Shown here: positions 51,710 to 60,765 of the stretch, piece by piece
Layout: every line of letters begins with the position of its first letter
Numbering within the stretch: position 1 is the first letter of the stretch
NCBI GenBank assembly: GCA_023953835.1
Contig: JAMLJB010000001.1
Coordinates: forward strand, 3,197,501 to 3,261,500
DNA from: Rhizobiaceae bacterium
GTDB lineage: Bacteria > Pseudomonadota > Alphaproteobacteria > Rhizobiales > Rhizobiaceae
Length of the DNA stretch: 64,000 nt
Direction of reading: 5' to 3'
Notes under the pieces: generated by a model
What the model saw: only the letters and a program-made list of their open reading frames with translations
Databases searched by the model: none
What the model was told of the DNA's origin: nothing
Translations under genes and position numbers: made by a program

Positions 51710-52261
51710 GTGATTTTCCAGCGTTTCTTCAAACGTGAAAACGATGCGAACCGCGAAATTACCGCCGCCCTTTACGCAGCAATCATGGCAGCGGCACGGC
51801 AGCCGCATTTTTATTCAAACTGGGACGTGCCGGACACGCCGCTCGGGCGATTCGAGATGATCTCATTGCATATGATCCTCGCCATGCGGCGGCTGACCAA
51901 AGGCTCCAAAGCGCTGCGCGATGTCGCGCAGGAACTGACCGATATGTTTTTCACCGAGGTCGATCACTCGCTGCGCGAGCTTGGCATTGGCGACGTCGGC
52001 GTGCCCAAGCGCATGAAAAAGCTGGCGAAAATGTTCTACGGACGTGCCGCTTCCTACGGGCAGGCGCTCGATTCGGACGATGAGCCGGCGCTTGCCGCCG
52101 CGCTCGCACGCAACGCGGTGCCGGAAAATCCCGGCTGGGCGTTCGGCGGACCGATGGCGCGCTATGCGCTCGGCGCGGAAAGCCTGCTGCAGGGGCAGGG
52201 CGAAGCGGAAATCCTCTCAGGAAGCCTGCGCTTTCCGAGCGCCGGTGCGGCGGGAGAGTGA
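51710..52261 (+). CDS. Ubiquinol-cytochrome c chaperone family protein
   Basis: A 183-residue protein of the CBP3/UQCC1 family, known from mitochondria as an assembly factor of the cytochrome bc1 complex. The family core is visible as AALYAAIMAAARQPHFYSNWDVPDTPLGRFEMI and DVAQELTDMFFTEVDHSLRELGIGDVGVPKRMKKLAKMFYGR. The start is a GTG (MIFQRFFKRE). A DUF177 gene begins 1 bp after its stop. The bacterial role is inferred from the family. Confidence 0.88.
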   Translation: MIFQRFFKRENDANREITAALYAAIMAAARQPHFYSNWDVPDTPLGRFEMISLHMILAMRRLTKGSKALRDVAQELTDMFFTEVDHSLRELGIGDVGVPKRMKKLAKMFYGRAASYGQALDSDDEPALAAALARNAVPENPGWAFGGPMARYALGAESLLQGQGEAEILSGSLRFPSAGAAGE

Positions 52262-52262
52262 G

Positions 52263-52829
52263 TTGAAACGGCAGGACGAAGTGGAGCGGAGCCCAATTTC
52301 ATACGTCGTGAATGTGGCGCGCCTGCCGCAGCGCGGCATGTCTGTTCGCATCGAGGCGGATGACGAGCAGCGACGCGAGCTTGCCGAGACACATGGGCTG
52401 GAGCAGGTCGATTCGCTGGTGGCGAACCTCATGGTGACGCCATGGAAGCGCAACGGCGTGAAGGTTGCAGGCGTAGTGGAGGCGTCTGTCGTCCAGAGCT
52501 GCATCGTTACGCTGGAGCCAGTTGCGAACAAGGTCCGCGAGGAGATCGAGACCGTGTTCCTGCCGCAGCAATCGAAGCTTGGCCGTGAAGGATTCGGGCT
52601 TGGCGGTGAAATCGTGCTCGATCCCGAGGGGCCGGACAGTCCCGAGGTTTTTTCAGGCGATACGATCGATGTCGGCGCGCTGGCCGAGGAATATTTCGGC
52701 CTTGGCATAGACCCCTATCCGCGCAAGCGCGATGCCGACGCAGCCGGAGATTTGCTTCAACCGGAGGGCGAAAATGCCGAGGGCAGCGCCTTCGCCGACA
52801 AGTTGCGTGCGGCACTTTCAAAGAAGTGA
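52263..52829 (+). CDS. DUF177/YceD family protein
   Basis: A 188-residue YceD-family protein. Conserved parts are VARLPQRGMSVRIEAD, VVEASVVQSCIVTLEPVANKVREEIETVF and the acidic AEEYFGLGIDPYPRKRDAD. In many bacteria the gene precedes rpmF-plsX and the protein affects 23S rRNA maturation; here rpmF is not present and plsX follows after 93 bp. The TTG start comes directly after the chaperone stop. Confidence 0.88.
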   Translation: MKRQDEVERSPISYVVNVARLPQRGMSVRIEADDEQRRELAETHGLEQVDSLVANLMVTPWKRNGVKVAGVVEASVVQSCIVTLEPVANKVREEIETVFLPQQSKLGREGFGLGGEIVLDPEGPDSPEVFSGDTIDVGALAEEYFGLGIDPYPRKRDADAAGDLLQPEGENAEGSAFADKLRAALSKK

Positions 52830-52922
52830 ATGGCGAATTATCCATTGTGCGGAGACGCAAAACAGCTATTTTCGCGCCACTCCGGCGGGCGGCTGCCTGC
52901 CATGAATAGAGGTTAGGACGGT

Positions 52923-54005
52923 TTGATCCGAATTTCCATCGATGCAATGGGCGGGGACCACGGCCCGCAGACCATTCTGCCTGCGCTTGCGCAGGTCGCC
53001 GAACGTCGCGGCGATGTACGTTTTCTTATCTTCGGTCGTGAGGAGGCAATCCGCCCGGTGCTGGACCATCATCCGCGCATTGCGGCGGTGAGCCAGGTTT
53101 TTCACTGCGACGTGGTTGTGAAGATGGACGACAAGCCGAGCGCCGCGCTGCGGCACGGGCGCTGGAAGTCCTCCATGTGGAAGGCCATCGAAGCGGTCAA
53201 GACGGGCGAGGCGGATGCCTGCGTCTCTGCCGGCAATACCGGCGCGCTGATGGCGATGTCGAAATTCTGCCTGCGCACCATGGCGAATATCGAACGCCCG
53301 GCGATTGCCTGCATCTGGCCGACGCTGCGCAGCGAAAGCGTGGTGCTGGACGTTGGGGCGACCATCGGTGCGGATGCGCAGCAACTCACCGATTTTGCGA
53401 TTCTCGGCGCGGCGATGGCCCGCGCCCTGTTCGAGATCGACCGCCCGACGGTCGGCCTGCTCAATGTCGGGGTCGAGGAGATCAAGGGGCAGGAAGAGGT
53501 CAAGGATGCGGGGCGCATGCTCAAGGCGTCCAGTCTCGCCTCGCTGGACTATATCGGCTTCGTCGAGGGCGACGACATTGGCAAGGGCACGGCGGATGTC
53601 GTGGTCACGGAAGGGTTTGCCGGCAATATCGCGCTGAAAACCGCGGAGGGCACGGCCAAGCAGATGGGTTCCTACCTGCGCAGCGCAATGGGCCGCACGC
53701 TGATGTCGCGCATCGGCTATGTTCTGGCGAAGGGTGCGTTCGATTTCCTGCGCGAGAAAATGGACCCCCGCCGCTCCAATGGCGGTGTGTTCCTCGGTTT
53801 GAACGGCATCGTGGTGAAGAGCCATGGCGGCACGGATGCCGAGGGCTTCGCGGCCGCCGTCGAGGTGGCCTATGACATGGTGCGCAATCGGCTGCTCGAC
53901 AGGATCGAGGCCGATCTCGACCTTTTCCATGCAAAATACCCGCAGTCAGCCGGTCTGGCGCCCGACGATGAAGCGGAAGATACCGATATAGGAACGGACG
54001 CTTGA
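52923..54005 (+). CDS. plsX: Phosphate acyltransferase PlsX
   Basis: A 360-residue enzyme that makes acyl-phosphate from acyl-ACP, the first step of phospholipid synthesis. Family motifs are [18 protein letters not shown] at the N-terminus, [32 protein letters not shown] and the C-terminal [19 protein letters not shown]. The start is TTG with no in-frame ATG or GTG nearby upstream; a four-codon ATG...TAG micro-frame (52902-52916) lies right before it. The stop overlaps the fabH start by 4 bp. Confidence 0.95.
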   Translation: MIRISIDAMGGDHGPQTILPALAQVAERRGDVRFLIFGREEAIRPVLDHHPRIAAVSQVFHCDVVVKMDDKPSAALRHGRWKSSMWKAIEAVKTGEADACVSAGNTGALMAMSKFCLRTMANIERPAIACIWPTLRSESVVLDVGATIGADAQQLTDFAILGAAMARALFEIDRPTVGLLNVGVEEIKGQEEVKDAGRMLKASSLASLDYIGFVEGDDIGKGTADVVVTEGFAGNIALKTAEGTAKQMGSYLRSAMGRTLMSRIGYVLAKGAFDFLREKMDPRRSNGGVFLGLNGIVVKSHGGTDAEGFAAAVEVAYDMVRNRLLDRIEADLDLFHAKYPQSAGLAPDDEAEDTDIGTDA

Positions 54006-54973
54006 TCAGATCGATTGTACGTGCCACCGGTTCGGCGTTGCCTCGCCGGATCATGAAAAACACGGATTTCGAAGGGGTCGTGGAGACTTCCGACGAGTGG
54101 ATCGTGCAGCGGACCGGCATCCGCCAGCGCCATGTCGCGGCGGACGACGAGACGACCGCTTCGCTGGGCGAGGAAGCCGCGCGCGCGGCGCTGCGCAATG
54201 CCGGGCTGGAGGCCTCGGACCTTGACCTCATCATCCTTGCGACATCCACGCCGAACAATACCTTTCCTGCCACGGCGGTCGAAATCCAGCATCGCCTCGG
54301 CATGAGCCACGGCTTTGCCTTCGACATGCAGGCGGTTTGCAGCGGCTTTGTCTACGCCATCACCACTGCCGACCTCTACATACGTGGCGGGCTGGCAAAG
54401 CGGGTGCTTGTCATCGGTTCGGAGACCTTTTCGCGCATCCTCGACTGGAGCGATCGCTCGACCTGCGTGCTGTTTGGCGACGGGGCAGGGGCGATCGTGC
54501 TCGAAGCGGCAGAAGGCGAAGGCAAGGTGACGGATCGTGGCATCCTTGCCGCGAGCCTGCGCTCGGACGGCCAGCACAAGGACAAGCTGTATGTCGACGG
54601 CGGCCCTTCGACGACCGGCACCGTCGGCCATTTGAGGATGGAAGGCCGCGAGGTCTTCAAGCACGCGGTCGGCATGATTACCGATGTGATCGAGTCAACC
54701 TTCACGCAGGCGGGCATCACGGCGGACGATCTCGACTGGTTCGTCCCGCATCAGGCCAACAAGCGCATTATAGACGCTTCGGCGAAAAAGCTCGGCATTG
54801 CCGACGAAAAGGTGGTTATCACCGTGGACAAGCACGGAAACACCTCGGCGGCGTCCGTTCCGCTGGCGCTTTCGGTGGCCGTCGAGGACGGACGCATCAA
54901 AAAAGGCGACCTTGTTCTGCTCGAGGCGATGGGGGGCGGGTTCACCTGGGGAGCCGTGCTGCTGCGCTGGTGA
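54002..54973 (+). CDS. fabH: Beta-ketoacyl-ACP synthase III
   Basis: A 323-residue condensing enzyme that starts fatty-acid synthesis from acetyl-CoA and malonyl-ACP. The catalytic triad is intact: Cys113 in [10 protein letters not shown], His250 in [11 protein letters not shown] and Asn280 in HGNTSAAS. The glycine-rich end is [16 protein letters not shown]. The start is a TTG overlapping the plsX stop by 4 bp. Confidence 0.96.
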   Translation: MIRSIVRATGSALPRRIMKNTDFEGVVETSDEWIVQRTGIRQRHVAADDETTASLGEEAARAALRNAGLEASDLDLIILATSTPNNTFPATAVEIQHRLGMSHGFAFDMQAVCSGFVYAITTADLYIRGGLAKRVLVIGSETFSRILDWSDRSTCVLFGDGAGAIVLEAAEGEGKVTDRGILAASLRSDGQHKDKLYVDGGPSTTGTVGHLRMEGREVFKHAVGMITDVIESTFTQAGITADDLDWFVPHQANKRIIDASAKKLGIADEKVVITVDKHGNTSAASVPLALSVAVEDGRIKKGDLVLLEAMGGGFTWGAVLLRW

Positions 54974-55072
54974 TAAATAGCTGGCTGGCGGTCCTTGACC
55001 TTGAAGCAGCATTTTTCTAACGTCGCGCTTCCATTTTGGCGTTTAATTTCAGAACAATAGGGCGACGGCTCC

Positions 55073-55396
55073 ATGAGCGGTAAGACTGTCACGCGTGCCG
55101 ACCTTGCTGAGGCAGTTTATCGGAAGGTCGGCCTGTCCCGGACGGAGTCCGCCGAATTGGTCGAATCCGTGCTCGACGAGATTTGCGACGCGATCGTGCG
55201 CGGCGAGTCCGTCAAGCTGTCGTCTTTTGCAACCTTTCAGGTCCGTGACAAGAACGAGCGTGTCGGTCGCAACCCGAAAACCGGTGAGGAAGTGCCGATC
55301 CTGCCGCGCCGCGTGATGACGTTCAAGGCGTCGAATGTGCTCAAGAGCCGCATTTTGCGGGCGCACAATCAGCGCAAGGCGAAGTCAGCAAAATAG
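55073..55396 (+). CDS. ihfA: Integration host factor alpha subunit
   Basis: A 107-residue DNA-bending protein of the HU/IHF family. It has the N-terminal [25 protein letters not shown] helices and the beta-arm sequence [31 protein letters not shown] with the intercalating proline region NPKTG. It forms a heterodimer with IhfB. Conserved synteny with fabH upstream and the MerR gene downstream is usual for rhizobia. Confidence 0.96.
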   Translation: MSGKTVTRADLAEAVYRKVGLSRTESAELVESVLDEICDAIVRGESVKLSSFATFQVRDKNERVGRNPKTGEEVPILPRRVMTFKASNVLKSRILRAHNQRKAKSAK

Positions 55397-55495
55397 CCTT
55401 CTTCATCTATCCACTGCCGCTTTCGAGAGCATGGCTTGAATATTGGCGCGTAAGTCGCTGAAATAGAGCATCGATTCGCTCCACGGAGGTGCGCC

Positions 55496-56047
55496 GTGAT
55501 AGAGAAGAGCCCGGACGCGTTCCGAACAATCAGTGAAGTGGCGGAAGACCTGGACCTGCCGCAGCATGTGCTGCGCTTCTGGGAAACGCGATTCAACCAG
55601 ATCAAGCCCATGAAGCGCGGCGGCGGGAGGCGCTATTACCGCCCGCAGGATGTCGAGCTGATAAAGGGCATACGGTATATGCTCTACGACCAGGGCTACA
55701 CCATCAAGGGTGTCCAGAAGCTCTTGAAAGAAAACGGCAATCAGTTTGTCGTCGCCCTTGGCAATGGCGATCTTGCCGCCGTAGAGGCCATTGCGCAGCG
55801 CAAGCAGGCCGAAGCCGCTGCGGAAGCGGCGGCGAACGCTTCGCCCGCCCTTCGCATGCCGGATGAGGAGGTGCTGGTCGGCGAGTCCAAGGTGAAGCCC
55901 AGCAAGCGCTTCTTCGGTCTCGGCAAGTCCGACGATGGCCCGGTCGCGCCCGGCACGGGCAGTCTGTCTCGCGACAACCGGGCGCTGTTGCAAGAAGCTT
56001 TGTTCGATTTGCTGGAGTGCAAGCGCCTGCTGGATCAGGTGCGCTAA
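55496..56047 (+). CDS. MerR-family transcriptional regulator
   Basis: A 183-residue regulator with the MerR winged helix at about residues 10-80 ([45 protein letters not shown]) followed by a dimerisation helix and an Ala-rich low-complexity region. No metal-binding cysteine is present in the C-terminal half, so it is not a classical metal sensor. The GTG start is preceded by a perfect GGAGGT at 6 nt. Its targets are unknown; position after ihfA is conserved in rhizobia. Confidence 0.9.
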   Translation: MIEKSPDAFRTISEVAEDLDLPQHVLRFWETRFNQIKPMKRGGGRRYYRPQDVELIKGIRYMLYDQGYTIKGVQKLLKENGNQFVVALGNGDLAAVEAIAQRKQAEAAAEAAANASPALRMPDEEVLVGESKVKPSKRFFGLGKSDDGPVAPGTGSLSRDNRALLQEALFDLLECKRLLDQVR

Positions 56048-56114
56048 AATCTTGCTGGTGCCCGGTATTTGAGCTTGCGGCGCGGGAAATGAAGCGATAA
56101 GCGTTTGCCCGGCT

Positions 56115-56191
<77 letters not shown>

Positions 56192-56345
56192 TCGATGCCG
56201 CAGGCCCTTTGAAATTCAAGAATTTCTCGTTTCTATTCTGGCCATTCATCCCGGTGAGCCTGGCGGTTATATTGTTCCGCGAGCGCGCCGTCCGGGCGGT
56301 GGCGATCGCCCGCACGCGCAAACATTGGAAAGTGGGAGAGGTTGG

Positions 56346-56978
56346 ATGTATACGCCCCCGGCATTCCGTGAAGACGATCCCGACGAACTCCGACGCATTA
56401 TTCGCGAGGCACGTCTTGCGACACTCATAACGTCGACCTCCGAAGGACTTGTCGCAACGCCGCTACCGCTGTTCCTTGATGAAAGCGAGGGCGAGTTGGG
56501 TGTTCTCTACGGTCATCTCGCCAAGGCCAACCCGCAATGGACGTTGCCGGTCATCGGTGAGGCGCTGGTCATTTTTTCGGGTCCGGACGCTTATGTGACG
56601 CCGAGCTGGTATGCGTCGAAGAAGGAGCATGGCAAGGTCGTTCCCACATGGAACTACGTTGCGGTGCATGTCCATGGACCCGTGGAGTTCTTCGAGGACG
56701 AGGATCGACTGGCCGCAGCGGTCGCGCGCCTGACCGACATCTATGAGCAGCCGCGCCGGGAGCCGTGGGCAGTGACCGATGCGCCGGCCCAGTTCATCAA
56801 GGCGCAGCTCAAGGGCATTGTCGGGATGCGCCTGCCCATCTCCCGGATCCAAGGCAAGCGAAAGATGAGCCAGAACCGACCGGAGGCCGATCGGCAAGGC
56901 GTTGCAACCGGTCTGGAGCAGAGCGAACGGGAAACCGACCGGCAGGTTGCAAGCCTGATACATACGGTCGTCAAGTGA
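56346..56978 (+). CDS. FMN-binding PaiB-like protein
   Basis: A 210-residue split-barrel flavin-binding protein of the PaiB family. It opens with MYTPPAFREDD, the family hallmark, followed by LATLITSTSEGLVATPLPLFLD, GHLAKANPQW, GPDAYVTPSWYASKKEHGKVVPTWNY and the C-terminal KGIVGMRLPISRIQGKRKMSQNRPEADRQGV. In Bacillus PaiB affects sporulation and protease genes, hence the name negative transcriptional regulator, but no DNA-binding domain is visible here and an oxidoreductase role is just as likely. GGGAGAGGTTGG precedes the ATG. Confidence 0.9.
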   Translation: MYTPPAFREDDPDELRRIIREARLATLITSTSEGLVATPLPLFLDESEGELGVLYGHLAKANPQWTLPVIGEALVIFSGPDAYVTPSWYASKKEHGKVVPTWNYVAVHVHGPVEFFEDEDRLAAAVARLTDIYEQPRREPWAVTDAPAQFIKAQLKGIVGMRLPISRIQGKRKMSQNRPEADRQGVATGLEQSERETDRQVASLIHTVVK

Positions 56979-57097
56979 ACGCCGAACGGTTCGATCGCAA
57001 TCAGGGAAATCGCGCGGGCGTGACCTGACTTGAACGCTGGACAGTGATCGCGGATGGCAGCAACATCTGCGCTGCGAAACGTGGAGCGGCCCGGCCA

Positions 57098-57796
57098 ATG
57101 GATCTCACCGAAGCGTTGGTTACTCTCGTCGAGCGCACGGAGCCCGATCCGGGACCTGACCCCGACACTCGCGAATTGACCGAGGACGACTACGAGCAGG
57201 CGGCGGACGAAATTCTGCGGGTTCATCGCCCGGATGCGCTGTGGGTGTTCGCCTATGGCTCGCTGATCTGGAACCCCGAGTTCGAATTCATGGAACAAAG
57301 GCGAGCCGTCGCGCATGGATGGCATCGATCGTTCTGCCTGAAACTCACAAGGTGGCGGGGAACGCGAGCGCTCCCGGCGCTGATGCTGGCGCTGGATCGT
57401 GGGGGAACCTGCATCGGCATTGCCTACAAGATCGCCGGCGACGACATCCGCAAATCTCTCGTCGACCTCGCGCGAAGGGAGCTTGATGCAATTCCCGCGA
57501 CAAATGTTCCACGCTGGATCAATATTTCGACCGCGGAAGGGCCTTTGAAAGCACTCGCATTCATCGCCTTGCCGAATGGCCGTGCCTATGCGGGCAGGCT
57601 CCCGCTGAACGAGGTGGCGGCGGTGCTCGCCAGGGCCGCCGGCCATTGGGGTTCCTCGGCCCGATATGCGTTCAACACGATTTCCAGCCTGGAAAAGTCC
57701 GGCATCAGGGATCGAAATCTCTGGAAGCTGCAAAAGCTGGTTGCCGCCGAAATTCGCCAATCGGTCGAAAACAGCACAAGGCGCCTCACGGAATGA
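57098..57796 (+). CDS. Gamma-glutamylcyclotransferase (ChaC-like)
   Basis: A 232-residue ChaC-family enzyme that breaks down glutathione to 5-oxoproline and Cys-Gly. The N-terminal substrate-binding motif is VFAYGSLIWNPEFEF, followed by RRAVAHGWHRSFCL, and LMLALDRGGTCIGIAYKI. The ATG at MDLTEALV has GTGGAG upstream; an earlier in-frame start is possible. The cytosolic 5-oxoproline product could interest the hydantoinase/oxoprolinase genes elsewhere in the window, but there is no genetic link. Confidence 0.87.
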   Translation: MDLTEALVTLVERTEPDPGPDPDTRELTEDDYEQAADEILRVHRPDALWVFAYGSLIWNPEFEFMEQRRAVAHGWHRSFCLKLTRWRGTRALPALMLALDRGGTCIGIAYKIAGDDIRKSLVDLARRELDAIPATNVPRWINISTAEGPLKALAFIALPNGRAYAGRLPLNEVAAVLARAAGHWGSSARYAFNTISSLEKSGIRDRNLWKLQKLVAAEIRQSVENSTRRLTE

Positions 57797-57846
57797 GGCG
57801 GCGGCGAATGCATATGCCAACATGCGAAGCGGAAAGGTGCGCATCC

Positions 57847-58182
57847 ATGAAACGTATTTCGAGGGGGATAGCGGCCTGCATGGTTCTGTTGATCGTGGCC
57901 GGCTGCGTGGCGACGCCCGCCGACTACGTGGCTTCACTGTCGCCGCAGGACCCGAAATGGCAGTCGCCGGAATGCCAGCAAATCCGCGCGACGGCATTGG
58001 GCTATGAAGCCAGAGAGCAGAAAGTCTACTGGTCGGCCGGTCTGCTGCTCGGCCCCTACGGGTTGGGGCTGGTGGCAGCGGGAAAGGAGCATCAGGCCAA
58101 GCAGAAAAAGGAGCTCGACCGCGAGATTCACCTGCGCTGTTCGAGCCAACCGCTGCCGAAGAACCTTGCCCCGCCTCGTTGA
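57847..58182 (+). CDS. Small putative lipoprotein
   Basis: A 111-residue protein with a clear lipoprotein signal: MKRISRGIAACMVLLIVAGC, lipobox IVAGC, Cys20. The mature part begins ATPADYVASLSPQDPKW, includes a hydrophobic glycine-rich segment (SAGLLLGPYGLGLVAAG) that may form a helix hairpin, and a Lys/Glu-rich helix. Three further cysteines or aromatic features are not diagnostic. I do not recognise the family. It converges with coxG. Confidence 0.7.
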   Translation: MKRISRGIAACMVLLIVAGCVATPADYVASLSPQDPKWQSPECQQIRATALGYEAREQKVYWSAGLLLGPYGLGLVAAGKEHQAKQKKELDREIHLRCSSQPLPKNLAPPR

Positions 58183-58210
58183 GGCACGCCGACACGAGAT
58201 GCGGTCAGGG

Positions 58211-58702
58211 TCAGGATTGCGGAACGGCCGATCTCAGATCGCTGCTCGCCGGTGATGGTTTGTTGGCCAGTTGCGCGCCGAAGCTGGTGAAGAACTGGCC
58301 TGCGAGCTTGCGCGCGGTGGCGTCGATCAACCGGCCACCCAGCTGCGCGATCCTGCCGCCGACATCCGCCTTCACCTGATAGGACAATGTCGTATCGGAA
58401 GGGCCGTTTTCCGTGAGCGACACCTGCGCCTGCCCCTTGGCGAAACCGGCAATGCCGCCTTTGCCCTCGCCCGAAATCGTGTAGGACCGTGGCGGCTCAA
58501 GGTCCGAGAGTTCGACGACGCCCTCGAAATTTGCCTTGATCGGCCCGACCCTGAGCTGCACCGTTGCGGTCATGTTCGTATCAGAGGTTTTTTCCAGCGC
58601 CGTGCATCCTGGTATGCAGAGTCGGAGCACCTCGGGATCGTTAAGCGCTGCCCACACCACGTCAATCGGAGCGGCGATGCGCTCCTCTCCATTCATGTCC
58701 AT
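58211..58702 (-). CDS. coxG: CoxG, SRPBCC-fold CO dehydrogenase accessory subunit
   Basis: A 163-residue SRPBCC-domain protein. It starts MDMNGEERIAAPIDVVWAALNDPEVLRLCIPGC, the hallmark of CO dehydrogenase subunit G, and ends soon after the fold (AQLGGRLIDATARKLAGQFF). CoxG of other carboxydotrophs links the enzyme to the membrane or to quinone; longer homologues carry a C-terminal membrane tail, which is not visible here. It is the last cox gene, 3 bp after coxF. Confidence 0.9.
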   Translation of the reverse strand: MDMNGEERIAAPIDVVWAALNDPEVLRLCIPGCTALEKTSDTNMTATVQLRVGPIKANFEGVVELSDLEPPRSYTISGEGKGGIAGFAKGQAQVSLTENGPSDTTLSYQVKADVGGRIAQLGGRLIDATARKLAGQFFTSFGAQLANKPSPASSDLRSAVPQS

Positions 58703-58705
58703 CGG

Positions 58706-59545
58706 CTAGTCCTTCGTTGCAGGTTTATTTGCGTCGCGCATGCGGGCGCGGCGTCGCTGGGTGATCTCCGCCATGATCGACAGCGCGATCTCTTCCGGGG
58801 TGATGGCGCTGAGGTCGAGACCGGCAGGCGCTTTCACCTTGTCGATCCTCTCGGGATCCATGCCTTGCGCAGTCAGCTTCGCGCGCAGCGACGCCATTTT
58901 GCGTCGGCTGCCCACAAAGCCGAAATAGTCCGCGTCAATCGAGATCGCGGCCTTCAGCGCAGCTTCGTCGCCCTTGCCCTGCGTCGATACGATGACGAAG
59001 CGGCGCGCGGGCGCAGACGCGTCGGGCTGAAATCCGTCGACGATGTCATCGGCTTGCGGCAGCACGTTGAAATCCGCGAGCGGGGCGGCGAGCGTCACGT
59101 GATAGTCGAGCAGCTTTGCCTGCTCGACCAGCGCCTGCGCGACCGGGCTTGCGCCAAGGACGAACAGGATCGGCCTCGGCAATACGGGTTCCACGAATAT
59201 GTCCATGGTGCCGCGCGAGGGGCACATGTTGCGGGCGAACTTGATGCCGTCGCGATCTTCGCCCGGCTTCACGCCAAGCTCTTCCAGAAGGTTTTCCGGC
59301 TGCACAGAAATCAGCCGCGACTGGCCATCCGCAAGCGCGTCGCGCGCGGCATTGAGGGTCGCTCCCCGCGCGCAGCCGCCGCCGATCCAGCCCGCCTCGA
59401 TGCGACCATCGGGCCGGATGACTGCCTTTGCGCCCGCCTTGGCGGCTGTGACCGAAACCGTGCGCACAACGGTTGCGATCACGAAGGGTTCTTCCGCGGC
59501 CTTCAGGCGGGCGACAAGATCGAGTACGTCGACATGGGCGGTCAT
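58706..59545 (-). CDS. coxF: CoxF, XdhC-family molybdenum-centre maturation protein
   Basis: A 279-residue XdhC/CoxF-family factor thought to deliver or sulfurate the molybdenum cofactor. The N-terminal domain has IATVVRTVSVTAAKAGAK and AGWIGGGCARGATLNAA; the C-terminal Rossmann-like domain begins LFVLGASPVAQALVEQAKLLDY and holds DYFGFVGSRRKMASLRAKL and ITPEEIALSIMAEI. The ATG at MTAHVDVL with GGAGGCGAAA upstream is chosen over one five codons earlier. It lies 11 bp after coxE. Confidence 0.92.
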   Translation of the reverse strand: MTAHVDVLDLVARLKAAEEPFVIATVVRTVSVTAAKAGAKAVIRPDGRIEAGWIGGGCARGATLNAARDALADGQSRLISVQPENLLEELGVKPGEDRDGIKFARNMCPSRGTMDIFVEPVLPRPILFVLGASPVAQALVEQAKLLDYHVTLAAPLADFNVLPQADDIVDGFQPDASAPARRFVIVSTQGKGDEAALKAAISIDADYFGFVGSRRKMASLRAKLTAQGMDPERIDKVKAPAGLDLSAITPEEIALSIMAEITQRRRARMRDANKPATKD

Positions 59546-59556
59546 TTTCGCCTCCG

Positions 59557-60765
59557 TCACAGCTTTGCCAGATAGGGTTCGAGCGCGGCGAGGCTTTTCA
59601 GCGTGTGCGCCGGTGCGAACAGGTCGAGATGGGGCAGGGCGGCCTTCATGCCCGCCGCTTCCGGCGAATAGCCGTCCCAGCCGATCATCGGGTTGAGCCA
59701 GACGATGCGGCGGCAGCGTTTCGAAAGCTGGGCCATCTCGCGGCCCAGCAGCGCGGCGTCGCCCGTTTCATACCCGTCCGAAATAATCATGACGCAGGTT
59801 CGCGAATGGATGACCCGCGCCGCGTGCCAGCGGTTGAATGTGGCGAGGCTCTCGCCAATGCGCGTGCCGCCGCCCGCGCCTTGCGCGAGGAGCGAAAGCC
59901 GGTCGAGTGCGCGCGCGGCGTCCTTCTCCTTCATGGCGTCGGACACATGCGCGAGCCGCGTGTGAAAGAGGAAGGCTTCAGCCTCGCGAAATTCGTCCAG
60001 CACGCCGTGGATGAAGCGCAGGAACGTGCCCGTGTAAAGGCTCATCGAGCCGGATGCATCGAGCAGGACCACCAGCCGCAGCGGCTTCTCCTTCCGGCGG
60101 CGTTTCACGAGGCTGATTGGCGTGCCGCCATGGCTGATGTTCTTGTGGATCGTGCGGCGCAGGTCCAGCCGGTAGCCGGAGCGGCGCGCGAGGTCGCGGC
60201 GGGTCAGGCGCATGCGCATGGCGCGGGCCAGCCGCGCCGCAATCGCATGCGCCTCGGCGATGTCGGCGGGGTTGGCCAGCTTGCGGAAATCGGTGTTGGC
60301 AAGCGTTTCCGCGCGCGTCGCGCCTTCGGCGCGTCCTTCGCCGGTCCTTTGATCTTGATCCGCCTCGTCGCCGGAGGGTGCCTGGTCGAACGCTGATTGT
60401 GACCCCTGGGGCTGGGTTGCGTCGTTCAGGGATTTGACGGACGGGCTGTTGGAATTGGCGGGCGTCCCGCTTGTCAGGGTGCGCGAGCGCACGCGCTTGC
60501 CCTGCCAGAAGGCATCGAAAATGCCGTCGAACTTGTCCCACTCCGACTTGCGCGCGGAGAACAGATGTTTGAACGCCGAGCGCAGCAGCCCGGGCTTCTT
60601 GCCATATCCCGCGGCGAGCAGGGCCGCCGCGTCCTGACCTTCCTGCATCCCGACAGTGAACGCCGCATTTCGCAAGGTTTTCACGAAGGAGGCCAGCTTG
60701 CCGGAAACCAGACGCGATACCTCGTCCAGTTCTTCGAGCGTCGGAGGAGTGCCGCAACAACTCAC
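59557..60765 (-). CDS. coxE: CoxE, von Willebrand A domain maturation protein
   Basis: A 402-residue VWA protein that works with CoxD to build the Cu-S-Mo centre of CO dehydrogenase. The MIDAS motif is LLDASGSMS at about residue 235, and TRIGESLATFN and ISDGYETGD are further metal-site segments. The N-terminal helical part and a charged, Gln/Asp-rich linker come first. The GTG start overlaps the coxD stop by 4 bp. Family name follows CoxE of Afipia (Oligotropha). Confidence 0.92.
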   Translation of the reverse strand: MSCCGTPPTLEELDEVSRLVSGKLASFVKTLRNAAFTVGMQEGQDAAALLAAGYGKKPGLLRSAFKHLFSARKSEWDKFDGIFDAFWQGKRVRSRTLTSGTPANSNSPSVKSLNDATQPQGSQSAFDQAPSGDEADQDQRTGEGRAEGATRAETLANTDFRKLANPADIAEAHAIAARLARAMRMRLTRRDLARRSGYRLDLRRTIHKNISHGGTPISLVKRRRKEKPLRLVVLLDASGSMSLYTGTFLRFIHGVLDEFREAEAFLFHTRLAHVSDAMKEKDAARALDRLSLLAQGAGGGTRIGESLATFNRWHAARVIHSRTCVMIISDGYETGDAALLGREMAQLSKRCRRIVWLNPMIGWDGYSPEAAGMKAALPHLDLFAPAHTLKSLAALEPYLAKL

